From contig CAVXRS010000008.1 in NCBI GenBank assembly GCA_963764215.1, forward strand, positions 1 to 64,000: a stretch of DNA of 64,000 bases, given 5' to 3'. Under the pieces are notes generated by a model. That model did not search any database. It was not told where the DNA came from and was given only the letters and a program-made list of their open reading frames with translations. Below, in pieces: positions 25,806-34,828 of the stretch (position 1 is its first letter; every line of letters begins with the position of its first letter). Origin of the DNA: JAFDWI01 sp963764215. Its GTDB lineage: Bacteria > Actinomycetota > Acidimicrobiia > Acidimicrobiales > Iamiaceae. The position numbers and the translations under genes are program-made.

Positions 25806-26539
25806 CGCAGCAGATCGCAGGGACGGGACCAGACCGCGAGGCGCCGGGAGCTCGGGGTGAACCCGAGATCGGCGTAGAGGGTGCGAGCCGCTTCGTTGTC
25901 GGCGGCGGTCGTCACGAGGGCTCCGAGCGCCCGCCGGCGCCGGAACCAGCGGAGCCCGTCGACGACCAGTGCCGTCGCGAGTCCTGACCGGCGGAACGCC
26001 GGATCGACGGCGAGTCGTTGGAGGTAGCCCACGCGCCCGGCGTATCCGCTGATCGCGAACGCGGCCGGAGGCGAATCGGACTCTTGGTCCCGGAAGGGTC
26101 GATCCATCAGGCGGAATCGTCTGGCCGGGGTCGCGGCGATCGCGGCCCGGAGTCCGTGTTCGTCCATCTCCTCGTGGGCGGGAAACGCACGGTGGTCCAG
26201 ACGCGCGGCATCGACCAGATCACGACCGGGTCGCCCGCGCCGCGGTCGTCGGCCGCGCCCGGTCGGAAATGCGGCGAGGTCGTGGTGCAGCAGACACACC
26301 CGCGTCTCCAACTCGAATCCGACGTCGACGAAGGGTTCCACCGCAGGATCCTCGAGCACGGTGGTGAGCACCCGGGTCACGCCGCGCCCCTCGAGGATCT
26401 CGAGAACCCGCCGGATCGAGGAGGACTGCAGGCCCGAACCCGTCTGCGCCGGGCCGACCACGACGGTGTGCGTACCCGCATGCCAGTCGTGGCAGACCAG
26501 TCGGTCGGTGCCGACGCGGAATGTTTCGAGAACCGGCAT
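25802..26539 (-). CDS. GNAT family N-acetyltransferase
   Basis: About 245 residues. The C-terminal half has the GNAT acetyl-CoA site: GYLQRLAVDPAFRRSGLATALVVDGL (R/Q-x-x-G-x-A within it) and the following NEAARTLYADLGFTPSSRR. The N-terminal half is a degenerate second domain, consistent with a tandem GNAT of the RimI-like class. The substrate is unknown. GTG 26542 or ATG 26539 can start it; both are adjacent. It overlaps the DUF6049 gene by 4 bases. In mycobacteria a GNAT gene is also found by the Rv3909 homologue region, but that is from memory and not exact. Confidence 0.82.
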   Translation of the reverse strand: MPVLETFRVGTDRLVCHDWHAGTHTVVVGPAQTGSGLQSSSIRRVLEILEGRGVTRVLTTVLEDPAVEPFVDVGFELETRVCLLHHDLAAFPTGRGRRPRRGRPGRDLVDAARLDHRAFPAHEEMDEHGLRAAIAATPARRFRLMDRPFRDQESDSPPAAFAISGYAGRVGYLQRLAVDPAFRRSGLATALVVDGLRWFRRRRALGALVTTAADNEAARTLYADLGFTPSSRRLAVWSRPCDLLR

Positions 26540-26647
26540 CACGTTTGCGATTCGCCAGGGAGCACCGTGGCGAGCCTAGGAAGCGCCCAGCCTAGGTGGC
26601 GCGGCCGGGGTGGTGAGGGTCGCTCCACCCACCACTACTCTTGGGCT

Positions 26648-27652
26648 GTGTCGCTCCTGATCGTCGCGGATGAACGCTGCGGCCTGCATCGCGCCGGTCG
26701 TCATCATCCGGAACGTCCCGAGCGGCTGGAGGCGGTGACACGCGGGATCGCCGCGGCCCACGTCGGGGACGAGTTGGAATACGTCGAACCTGATCCGGTC
26801 GGCGACCTGGACCTCGAGCGCGTGCACCGAATCGAGTACGTGACGGCGGTCGAGTCGTTCTGTCTGACCGGCGGGGGCAACCTCGACCCCGACACCGGGG
26901 TCGTCCCCGAATCGTCGCTCGCGGCTCGCCTCGCGGCCGGTGCCGGGCTCAGCGCGGCGAGGGCGCTCGTAGAGGGCGAGGCGGACGCGGCCTTCTGCGC
27001 GGTCCGTCCTCCGGGACACCATGCGCGGCCGGCCGCGGCGATGGGGTTCTGCCTCTTCAACAACGTGGCCGTCACCGCGGCCGCGCTGGCCGACGCGGGC
27101 GAACGGGTGTTGGTCGTGGACATCGACGTCCACCATGGAAACGGCACCCAGGAGATGTTCTGGGACGATCCCCGGGTCGGCTATGTGTCGATCCACCAGT
27201 GGCCCTGGTATCCGGGCAGCGGGTCGGCCGATCAGACCGGCGGCTGGGGTGCGCCGGAAGGAACCCTGAACATCCCGGTTCCCGCCGGCGCCACCGGTGA
27301 CGTGTACGAGGCGGCGTTCGACGAACTGGTCGTCCCGTTCACCGAATCGTTCGCGCCGACCTGGCTGGCCATTTCCCTGGGGTTCGACGCCCATCGGGAT
27401 GATCCGTTGGCCGACATCGCGCTCGGAGCCGGCGACTTCGGGCGCCTGGTCCAGCGACTCCGCGCGCTGGCGCCCCCCGGTCGGTGCATCGCGCTGCTCG
27501 AAGGTGGGTACGACCTCGATGCGCTGGCCGCGTCGACGGCATCGGCGGTGGCGGCGCTCGCCGGCGTCGACGACCCGGGCGGACCGACGACCTCGGGCGG
27601 GCCGGGACTCGACGTGGTCAGGACGCTGGCACGCCGCCGGGATCGCGCCTGA
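26648..27652 (+). CDS. Histone deacetylase/acetoin utilisation AcuC-like family hydrolase
   Basis: A 334-residue zinc hydrolase of the arginase/deacetylase fold. VRPPGHHARP with the paired histidines, MGFCLFNNVAV, VDIDVHHGNGTQEMFW (Asp and His zinc ligands) and ISLGFDAHRDDPLADI (the second Asp ligand) are in order and intact. Bacterial members deacetylate polyamines, acetyl-lysine or acetoin-pathway proteins; the substrate here is open. GTG 26648 starts the conserved MSLLIVADERCGLHRAGRHH. A TACTCT box ends 6-7 bases upstream of the GTG, suggesting a leaderless mRNA. It is divergent from the GNAT gene. Confidence 0.9.
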   Translation: MSLLIVADERCGLHRAGRHHPERPERLEAVTRGIAAAHVGDELEYVEPDPVGDLDLERVHRIEYVTAVESFCLTGGGNLDPDTGVVPESSLAARLAAGAGLSAARALVEGEADAAFCAVRPPGHHARPAAAMGFCLFNNVAVTAAALADAGERVLVVDIDVHHGNGTQEMFWDDPRVGYVSIHQWPWYPGSGSADQTGGWGAPEGTLNIPVPAGATGDVYEAAFDELVVPFTESFAPTWLAISLGFDAHRDDPLADIALGAGDFGRLVQRLRALAPPGRCIALLEGGYDLDALAASTASAVAALAGVDDPGGPTTSGGPGLDVVRTLARRRDRA

Positions 27653-27748
27653 ATGCACCAGGCGGACATCGCCCGCCTGGCATGATTAGGGTGTCGACCG
27701 CTCTTCAGCGTCCTGGTGGCGCCATCGGACGATCGGGATTCGGAGACC

Positions 27749-28807
27749 ATGGCAGATTTGAACGACCTGCTCCAGCACCTCATCGAACAACGCGGTTCGG
27801 ATCTGCACGTCAAGGCCGGATCGGTGCCCCACCTCCGGGTCCACGGGATGTTGCGGCGAACGCCTTTCAAGTCGTCCACCGCGGCCGAGCTCGAGGGCAT
27901 GGTGGCCGAACTGGTTCCGGTGGCGCGGACCAGGATCCTCGCCGAGCGGGGCGAGGTCTCCATCGCCTACGGAGTTGCCGGTCTGGGACGCTTCCGGTTG
28001 AACGTGTATCGCCAGCGTGGTTCCTACGGCCTCTCGGTCCGGCTGGTGTCGCCCGGTGTTCCCTCCATCGACACCCTGGAGCTCCCGGACACCGTCGAGG
28101 CCCTCACCGAGTACGAATCGGGTCTGATCCTGGTGACCGGTCCGGCGTCGTCGGGCAAGACCACGACCGTTGCCGCCATGCTCGACCGGATCAACAGCAC
28201 CCGCGCGGTCCACATCGTCACGCTCGAGGATCCGATCGAGGTGCTCCTCGCCGACAAGTCGTCGATGGTGTCGCAGCGCGAGGTGGGGGTCGACGCCCGC
28301 AGCACGTCGGACGCGATGCGTCGCATGAGCCATCTGGATCCCGACGTCATCTTCGTGTCCGAGTTGAGCGATCTCGAAACCATCGAGCAGGTGGTGGCGG
28401 TGGCCGGGAGCGGACGACTCGTGATCGGGATCGCGCCCACGGCATCGGCGGCCGAGACGATCGGCTACCTGCTCTCGTATTTCGAGCTTCCTCGCCAGAC
28501 CAGGATCCGGCATGCGATCGCGTCGACCCTCCGGGGCATCGTCAGCCAACAGCTCCTCCATGGGACGGGCAGCCGGGGACTCGTCCCCGCGGTCGAGGTG
28601 CTGACCGGAACACCGGCGGTGGTCGATGCCATCGTCGCGGGTGCGGAGAGCGCCGATCTCGAAGCGCTGATGGCGCGCGGCGGTGAACAGGGGATGGTGA
28701 CGATGGACCAGGCACTGCTCGAGCTGGTGCGCTCGGGATCGGTGACCGAGTCCGCCGCGATCGCCGCATCGCACGATCCGACCCGACTGCAGACGGCGTT
28801 GCGATGA
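27749..28807 (+). CDS. pilT: PilT-like twitching/retraction ATPase with altered motifs
   Basis: A 352-residue secretion ATPase of the PilT/PilU type. The start ADLNDLLQHLIEQRGSDLHV and the GLGRFRLNVYRQRG segment are typical. Walker A is GPASSGKTTT. Walker B/Asp box reads DPDVIFVSELSDLETIEQ, where PilT normally has GEMRD. The His box is GRLVIGIAPTASAAETI, without the usual histidines. The AIRMA-like region is ASTLRGIVSQQLLHG. No pilin or pilC gene is in the window. It may drive a type IV-like pilus encoded elsewhere or be a diverged regulator. ATG 27749 has GGAG upstream; ATG-less starts further upstream are less likely. Confidence 0.85.
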   Translation: MADLNDLLQHLIEQRGSDLHVKAGSVPHLRVHGMLRRTPFKSSTAAELEGMVAELVPVARTRILAERGEVSIAYGVAGLGRFRLNVYRQRGSYGLSVRLVSPGVPSIDTLELPDTVEALTEYESGLILVTGPASSGKTTTVAAMLDRINSTRAVHIVTLEDPIEVLLADKSSMVSQREVGVDARSTSDAMRRMSHLDPDVIFVSELSDLETIEQVVAVAGSGRLVIGIAPTASAAETIGYLLSYFELPRQTRIRHAIASTLRGIVSQQLLHGTGSRGLVPAVEVLTGTPAVVDAIVAGAESADLEALMARGGEQGMVTMDQALLELVRSGSVTESAAIAASHDPTRLQTALR

Positions 28808-28859
28808 CCGACCGGCCGGACGGCGGGCTCCGAACACGAACGCAACAATTGTTACGTAG

Positions 28860-28888
28860 TTGTAATGGTCGGCTTGGTTGTGTAGCAT
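28860..28888 (+). promoter_or_regulatory. Predicted promoter of the NlpC/P60 gene, next to a palindrome
   Basis: TTGTAA (28860-28865), a 17-base spacer and TAGCAT (28883-28888) lie 8 bases upstream of the ATG, so the transcript would be leaderless or nearly so. Just upstream AACAATTGTT (28844-28853) is a perfect palindrome in an AT-rich pocket, a possible operator. Confidence 0.5.
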
Positions 28889-28896
28889 TTCGCCCC

Positions 28897-30081
28897 ATGC
28901 ACCAACACCGGTTCACGCGTCGCGGGGTCGTAGTTCTCCTCGCGCTGTCTGTCGGAGTCGTCCCGTTTCTTTCTTCTTCCAACGCCCGGGGTGACGAGAT
29001 CGGTGACCTGAAGAGTCGGGCCGCGCAGATCTCCGCGCAGATCAGCGATCTGCAGGCCCAGGTCCAGGCCGACACCGCGGCGGTCGAGCAGGCCAACTAT
29101 CAGGCGTCCCAGATCCAGGGCCAGATCGACGCGGCCTCCAAGCAGCTCGCCGAGGCCAGGAAGAACGAAGCTGCCAGCCGCCACGACCTGGCCAACTATG
29201 CGTTGAACGCCTACGTCACCGGCGGTACCGGTTCGGTCGATCTGGCGACCCTGCTCGACACCGGTGCCGGAAAGATCGGCCCCCGTCAGGGCTACCAGTC
29301 GACGGCAGTAGGAAACCGCCAGGAGCTCGTCGACCAACTGCAGGCCGCCCAGCAGGTCACGTCTGACCGCGCGGCGACGCTGCGCACCGAACGTGACAAG
29401 GCGTCGGCCGTCGCCGCCAACGCAAAGGCGAAGCGGGACAGCGCCGATCAGGCACAGAGCAAGCTCGAAGCGATCCAGTCGCAGCTCAAGGGTCGCCTCG
29501 CCACCCTCGTCGCCGAGAAGCAGGCTGCCGCACAGCGGGCCGCCGAAGCTCGTGCGAAGGCCGCGGCCCAGGCCCGTGCCGCCGCCCAGGCGGCGCAGCA
29601 GCAGGCGCAGCAGCAGCAGGTTGCGACCCAGCAGGCGACCCCTTCGGTGACCACGCCGTCGCCGAGTCCGTCGCCGAGTCCGGCACCCTCGCCGTCGCCG
29701 AATCCGGCACCCGGTCCGGCGCCGACGGGGTCCGGCAACGGCGCTGCCGCGGTCGCGGCGGCCCGGAGCCAGCTCGGCGTCACCTATGTGTGGGGTGGCG
29801 AATCACCGGGCCGCGGTTTCGACTGTTCGGGGTTGACCCAGTGGTCGTGGGCACAGGCCGGGGTGTCGATTCCCCGCACCACGTACGGACAGAAGAATGC
29901 CGGTGTCACGGTTTCGCTCTCCCAGGCGCAGCCCGGCGATCTCGTCTTCTACAGCGGGTACGGCCACGTGGCCATGTACATCGGCGGGGGACAGGTGATC
30001 CACGCTCCCCACACCGGTGACGTGGTGCGCTACGCGAGCGTCTACATGGACGGTGGACCGATCCAGATCGTCCGCCCCTGA
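28897..30081 (+). CDS. Secreted NlpC/P60 peptidoglycan hydrolase with coiled-coil domain
   Basis: A 394-residue protein. Signal peptide (RRGVVVLLALSVGVVPFLSS), then a long coiled coil (residues about 35-240, rich in Ala, Gln, Lys, Glu). A Pro/Ser spacer (TPSPSPSPSPAPSPSP) follows, then an NlpC/P60 domain with the catalytic Cys in RGFDCSGLTQW, His in YGHVAMYIG and a downstream His (VIHAPHTG). Like RipA/RipC and Cgl-type hydrolases of actinobacteria, it should cut peptide stems at division sites, with the coiled coil as a regulatory arm (inference). No ribosome binding site is evident at the ATG, in keeping with a leaderless start. Confidence 0.92.
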   Translation: MHQHRFTRRGVVVLLALSVGVVPFLSSSNARGDEIGDLKSRAAQISAQISDLQAQVQADTAAVEQANYQASQIQGQIDAASKQLAEARKNEAASRHDLANYALNAYVTGGTGSVDLATLLDTGAGKIGPRQGYQSTAVGNRQELVDQLQAAQQVTSDRAATLRTERDKASAVAANAKAKRDSADQAQSKLEAIQSQLKGRLATLVAEKQAAAQRAAEARAKAAAQARAAAQAAQQQAQQQQVATQQATPSVTTPSPSPSPSPAPSPSPNPAPGPAPTGSGNGAAAVAAARSQLGVTYVWGGESPGRGFDCSGLTQWSWAQAGVSIPRTTYGQKNAGVTVSLSQAQPGDLVFYSGYGHVAMYIGGGQVIHAPHTGDVVRYASVYMDGGPIQIVRP

Positions 30082-30082
30082 T

Positions 30083-30508
30083 TCAGGGGTCGTCGACGGG
30101 TCGCCGACGCAGCGACCAGCGTCCTGCGAGCACCAGCCCGACCGAAACGAGGGCGAGCAGCCAGAATCCCGCGAGCAGCATGCCCGCGGGGACCGCCCGA
30201 TCGGCCACCTGCTTCGAACAACGGTGGCTGTCGGCGCGACGGAGCTGCGCGGTGTTCCATCCGTTGATCGGCTTGCCCTCAGCGTCGACGAGCGGCTTGT
30301 TGCTGGTCGCCTTGAGCAGGAACATGGCCGGCGCACCGCAGCGCTGCACCCCGGGGTTCGTCACGGGAAGCGTGAACAGGATCGCGGACGCCGCCAGGGC
30401 CACCAGGGCCACTGCGGCGATCGGGGTGGCGGCGCGCATGCGCCGATTCGGTGCGAGCGGCTCGACGGTCGGAGAGTCGTCGGTCGGCGGTGAGGTCTCG
30501 ACAGTCAT
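30083..30508 (-). CDS. Two-helix membrane protein of unknown function
   Basis: A 141-residue protein. Two hydrophobic helices (IAAVALVALAASAILFTLPV and GMLLAGFWLLALVSVGLVLAG) flank an outer loop of about 50 residues with two cysteines (VQRCGAPAMF; DSHRCSKQVADRA) that could form a disulfide. A polar N terminus with Thr/Pro/Ser and an Arg-rich C terminus fit an inside-outside-inside topology. No known family was recognised. It is convergent with the NlpC/P60 gene, 1 base between stop codons. Confidence 0.7.
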   Translation of the reverse strand: MTVETSPPTDDSPTVEPLAPNRRMRAATPIAAVALVALAASAILFTLPVTNPGVQRCGAPAMFLLKATSNKPLVDAEGKPINGWNTAQLRRADSHRCSKQVADRAVPAGMLLAGFWLLALVSVGLVLAGRWSLRRRPVDDP

Positions 30509-30722
30509 GACGGCACCAGTGTGCCCTGCGTGGACGCGAGAACCCCGATCGATGCGCCCGGGGGCCGAAGGTATCCGGGGGGCGGAGGTCGATGCTTCGG
30601 TGATCGAGTCACCGACTGCGATGGTGATGGAGGGAGGTTCGACCCCCGCCCGAGCCCGGATGTGACGACGGTGGCGAACCGTCGCTCATTCCTCATCGGA
30701 CGGATGACGCTTTCCCTTGAGG

Positions 30723-30971
30723 ATGGATTTCGTGGCAGCCTTGCCTACCGTGCTTGCCGCGCAGGTGTTTCTGGGTCATGACCTGTTGGCATGGCTGATC
30801 CTGGCGGTCGGCGGGGCGCTCGTCGTGGGCAACGTCGCCGCACTCGTCCATCCGCCCGACGATGCCGCGGGCCAGGCGCCCGACGCCCAGATGCGGTGGC
30901 GCGCCCTGACCTTCATCGTGATCGGATCGATCGCCGCCATCTGGGCACTGGCCACGTTGTTGAGCGGCTGA
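30723..30971 (+). CDS. Small membrane protein of unknown function
   Basis: About 82 residues with two to three hydrophobic segments (LAAQVFLGHDLLAWLILAVGGALVVGNVAAL in outline, and TFIVIGSIAAIWALATLL). The stretch VHPPDDAAGQAPDAQMRWRA forms the cytoplasmic or outer loop. ATG 30723 is used; a TTG at 30717 is also in frame. It converges on the next membrane protein gene (17 bases apart). The family is not recognised. Confidence 0.6.
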   Translation: MDFVAALPTVLAAQVFLGHDLLAWLILAVGGALVVGNVAALVHPPDDAAGQAPDAQMRWRALTFIVIGSIAAIWALATLLSG

Positions 30972-30988
30972 ATGGACGGTTCGACAAC

Positions 30989-31444
30989 TCAGCTTTCGGC
31001 CGACCCGGTGTCGGTGGTGGTGGCGGCGGCTGGTGCTGCTGGTGCTGTTGCTGCTGCTGCTGCTGCTGCTGTGCGACCTTCTTCGGCTTCCAGACGCCGC
31101 CGGTTCCGCCGCGACGCGTACACGAGGTATGCCGCACCCCCGCTGAGCACCACGATCAATCCGGTCATCAGGGCCAGTTGCTGGGAACCGCCGCGGTCGC
31201 CGGAGTTCAACGGTTTGTGGCCCCCGTCAGGAATGTCGAGTGCGGGCTGGGCCTGCTGTTGGGCTGCGCCCTGGGCGGGCGTGGGGGGATTGGTGGCCTC
31301 GGTTCCCAACACGTACAGGCCGGTCAGCGCCACCATCACGACCGCGAACACCACCGCGAGGATCGTGAACTGCCGGCGGTCCTTGCGGTCGGCTTCCTCC
31401 CGTTCCTGTGCGCTCTTGCGGTGCGGGATGGCATTCGAGGACAA
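30989..31444 (-). CDS. Two-helix membrane protein with Ala-rich tail
   Basis: A 151-residue protein. A charged N terminus (RKSAQEREEADRKDRRQ) leads to a helix (FTILAVVFAVVMVALTGLYVL), an outer Pro/Gln/Asp-rich loop, a second helix (ALMTGLIVVLSGGAAYLVYA) and a basic then Ala-rich tail encoded by a run of GCA/GCC codons. No family was recognised. It is divergent from the copper-protein gene (39-base gap), where both promoters must overlap. Confidence 0.65.
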   Translation of the reverse strand: MSSNAIPHRKSAQEREEADRKDRRQFTILAVVFAVVMVALTGLYVLGTEATNPPTPAQGAAQQQAQPALDIPDGGHKPLNSGDRGGSQQLALMTGLIVVLSGGAAYLVYASRRNRRRLEAEEGRTAAAAAAATAPAAPAAATTTDTGSAES

Positions 31445-31483
31445 CGTGTGGCCTTCTCGTGTTCTCTGGATAGAACGGACCGG

Positions 31484-33170
31484 ATGATGCGCCCAGCGGA
31501 GTCTTCGGCGGCGCGTGGGGCGGCACGATGGATGGTCGCGTTGTCGATCCTATTGGGGTGGTGCCTGTTCTCCTCGGTCCCGGCGGCCGATGCCCACGCG
31601 ATTCTCCAATCGTCGGTGCCCGCCGATCAGAGCGTGCTCCCGGCGAGCCCGTCCCGGGTGTCGGCGACGTTCTCCGAACCGGTCACCCTGGTCGTCGGTT
31701 CGCTGCGGGTGTTCAACTCGAAAGGCGAGCGGGTCGACACCGGCGTGGCCACGCACGGCACGACATCGGCCCAGGTGACCGTGCGTCTGAAATCCGACCT
31801 CCCTGCCGGGTCCTATGCCGTGGCCTGGCGGGTGATCTCGGCGGACACCCACCCGGTGCACGGCGGTTGGGTCTTCTCGGTCGGGCGGAGCTCCAAGGTC
31901 GGCGGGTTGCAGCAGTACCTGCAACAGTCGTCCCAACCGGGCTACCAGGCGATCGACGACGTGCTGCGCGCCCTCGCATACCTGGGCAGCTTCATCGTCG
32001 TCGGCGGGTCGCTGTTCGAGGCATTCGTGGCACGGGACGACGATGCACGTCGCCGCCGTAGGCCGCGGCTGGTCGTGGCGGGCGTGATCGCGGTGATCGC
32101 CCAACTCGCCCAGTTGCCGGTCGACGCGGCCCGGGCAACCGGCGAAGGTCCGGGGGCGTTGTTCTCCCCGGGAGTGGCCGGTCAGATTCTGGGTCAGGGA
32201 AGCTGGATCACCCTGGTCGCGTTGGTCGGCGCGGTCGTCGTCGCACTGGTGTGCGCGGCACGTTCCCGGCAGGTTCGCCAGGTCGGGTCCATCGTGGCGA
32301 TGCTGATCCTGACCGGCGCGTTCGTGGCGAGCGGGCACTCCCGCACCACCGATCCGCCGTGGCTGGTGAGCCTCGTCGACGCGGTGCACGTCGCGGCCGG
32401 CGCGGTCTGGGTCGGCGGGCTGTTGGTGCTGGTCTGGTCGGTGCGCGACCGGATCGCGAAACGTGCCACAGTCGACGCCACGGACTGCGGCGGGCGAAGT
32501 CGCCGGCTTCTCGCGGGTCGCGACGGTGGCGATCGTCGGGGTGGGGGTTTCCGGTGGGGTGCTGGCCTGGTTCGAGGTCGGTTCGTGGCGCGGCCTGTTC
32601 ACCACCGGTTACGGCTGGTTGGTCATCGCCAAGATCGCCTTGCTCGCCGTGCTGGCGGCGATCGGAGCGTTCAACCATTTCCGACTGGTTCCGGCCGTTG
32701 CCGAGCGGCCCGATCGCCCCGCGGGCTGGCAGTATCTGCGCCGTACCCTGGCCCTGGAAGCCCTCGCCATGGTCGCCGTGCTCGGGGTGACCGGTGTGTT
32801 GGTGGCGGCGATCCCGTCGCGCACCGACCTGGCGAACCAGGCCCTGTACTCGGGCACGGCGCCGTTCGGTTCGGGCAGTGTGAACATCGTGATCGACCCG
32901 GCGCGCACCGGGCGGGGCACGCTGCATCTGTACCTGCTCGATGCCCACGGGCGTCCGGACGACCATGAGCAGAGCGCGTCGGCCGAGCTGAGCGAGACCG
33001 GTCTGCAGATCGGCCCGTTCACCCACACCCTGCACCGGGCGGGGCCGGGTCACTACCTGACGAACGGCACGTTGTTCACGGTCGCCGGAGATTGGCAGGT
33101 GACGGTGCTCGTCCGGGTCGACGAGTTCACCCAGCGCACGGCGACCGTGCGGGTGAAGGTGCGCGGCTGA
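31484..33170 (+). CDS. CopC-CopD-type copper protein with C-terminal YtkA-like domain (frameshifted)
   Basis: A signal peptide ends in ADA before HAILQSSVPADQSVLP, so a CopC domain would begin with a copper-binding His. DTHPVHGGWVFSVG is the second CopC copper motif. Eight or so membrane helices of the CopD type follow (DVLRALAYLGSFIVVGGSLF; AVHVAAGAVWVGGLLVLVW). A C-terminal beta domain after the last helix (VNIVIDPARTGRGTLHLYLL) looks YtkA-like. The frame breaks near 32465-32490, between RDRIAKR and AAGEVAGFSRVATVAI. The rest is clean, so an indel error is likely. It should handle periplasmic copper or its import. About 561 residues if repaired. Confidence 0.85.
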
Positions 33171-33223
33171 GTGCTGGTCGGGGCCGGTACGCTCGTGCGG
33201 GGCTCGTCGGCCCACCTTCCGCC

Positions 33224-34797
33224 ATGACCACGTCCAGCCCCGACCCGAACGTGACGGCCACCGATGCCGGCGTCGACGACCGGGTCAGGCCGCGTTGGCA
33301 ACGCGACTGGCTGGGTACGACCCTGTTGGTGGTGCTCACCGCCGCCCTGTGGTTCATGCGTCGACGCGGGCCCTGCGCAGGCGATGGAAGAGGCGATGAT
33401 GTTGCAGGCGCCCCTGCGGGTGCTCCACGGCGGCGTGCAGGGGCGCGACTTCGACTACTTCTACGGTCCGGTCTCGCTGTACGTCCCGGCTCTCGCGTAC
33501 AAGATCGCGGCGCCGACGCTGATCGTCGAGCGGGCCGTGGGCGCCGTCTATCTGGCCGTGCTCGGCGTGGCGCTGTATTTCGTCGGACGTCGATGGTCGT
33601 TCTGGATCGGTCTCTGCATGGGCGCCACGGCCGTGCTGATCGGTTCGCTGTCGATCTCGGCGTTGCCGATCACGGGGGCGATCGCGTTCCTGGTCGCGGC
33701 CGTGGCCTTCGCCACGAGCGACCGGTCGGACACGGCCCGCGCCTGGGCCGTCGGCCTCTGTCTGGCGCTGTCGGTCGACCTGCGGCCCGACTTCGCCGTC
33801 TGGGCGGTCGTGCTGCTGGTCGTGTTGACCCTGCTCGGAACAGCACGCCTGGCCACCTGGGTGATCGCGGTGGCGGGCCTCTTCCCCTACCTGATCGTGG
33901 TGATCCAGGCCGGATGGTCGCCGACGTTTCGCACCCTGGTCTCCGACGGTCTCCGGGTGTCCTCGGAACGCCGGATCCCGTTCCATCTCGAGCCGGGGAA
34001 CCGGGGCCTGTTGGTCGTCGTCGGTTGGGCGTTCGTGGTCGGTGCGCTGGTGTTGGGCCTCATGCTCGGTCGAGACCGCCGTGGGGTGGGCCTCGTGGGG
34101 TTGGGGGTGATCGGCGTGTGCCAGGTTCCCGAATATCTCCAGCGTTCCGACGGGACGCACGCCGTCTACGTGACGATGGTGCCCCTCGCGCTCGTGGCCC
34201 CCGTCGTTTACGAGCTGGCCGACCGTGTCGGTTGGTTCGGCAACGCGTCCCCAGCACCGTCAGGTCGTGGCCGTCGGGGTCGCGGTGGTGGTGCTGTGCG
34301 CGTTGCAGCCGAAGTTCGTGCTCAGGGCGACCCTGCGCGACGCGCGGTACGGCGCGCGCGGGGGAATCGTCCACGCGGCGCGGAACCAGGGCGGGGTCTG
34401 GTACTACAAGACCGCCCGGGTGGCCGAAGATCACACCCGCCTGGCCCGTGCCGCCGCACGCATCGAACGACCCGGCGACGTGTTGTTCGTCGGACCGCGT
34501 GATCTGGCACGGACCACCTATTCCGACGGCAGCTTCTACACGCTGCTTCCCGGCTACACCCAGCGCACGCACTTCTACGACTTCCATCCCCGCGTCGCGC
34601 TCGACTACGGCACCCGGCTCGCCGCCGATGTCCGGCATGCGAATGTGCTCGTCCTCTGCGACGTCGGGTTCGACGAGGACAACCTGTCGCGGCGTCCCGG
34701 CGACGAGACGGCGAATCGGGTGGTGGCGATGCGCTTCGACCTGGTGACCGAATCGGGAGGATGCGGTCTGTACCGACGAAACAGCGTGTACCACTAG
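33224..34797 (+). CDS. Polytopic membrane protein, GT-C glycosyltransferase-like (two frameshifts)
   Basis: Reading through three frames gives about 520 residues with some ten hydrophobic helices (for example WIGLCMGATAVLIGSLSISA, WAVVLLVVLTLLGTARLATW). An outer C-terminal domain includes YYKTARVAEDHTRLARAAAR and YGTRLAADVRHANVL. An Asp-containing outer loop (FDYFYGPVSLY) near the first helix suits a GT-C or PMT-like lipid-linked sugar transferase. Frames switch near 33357-33375 and again near 34240-34255, both in GC-rich stretches. ATG 33224 begins TTSSPDPNVTATDAG. The next gene, also a transferase, starts 31 bases on. The exact activity is unknown. Confidence 0.65.
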
Positions 34798-34828
34798 AAT
34801 CCCCGGCTCATCCACGAGGAGGGTCGAT

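Noticed and set aside
31025..31075. CTG/GCT trinucleotide run as a possible microsatellite
   Set aside because: It encodes the Ala-rich tail of the minus-strand membrane protein, and the units are mixed (GCA, GCC, ACA).
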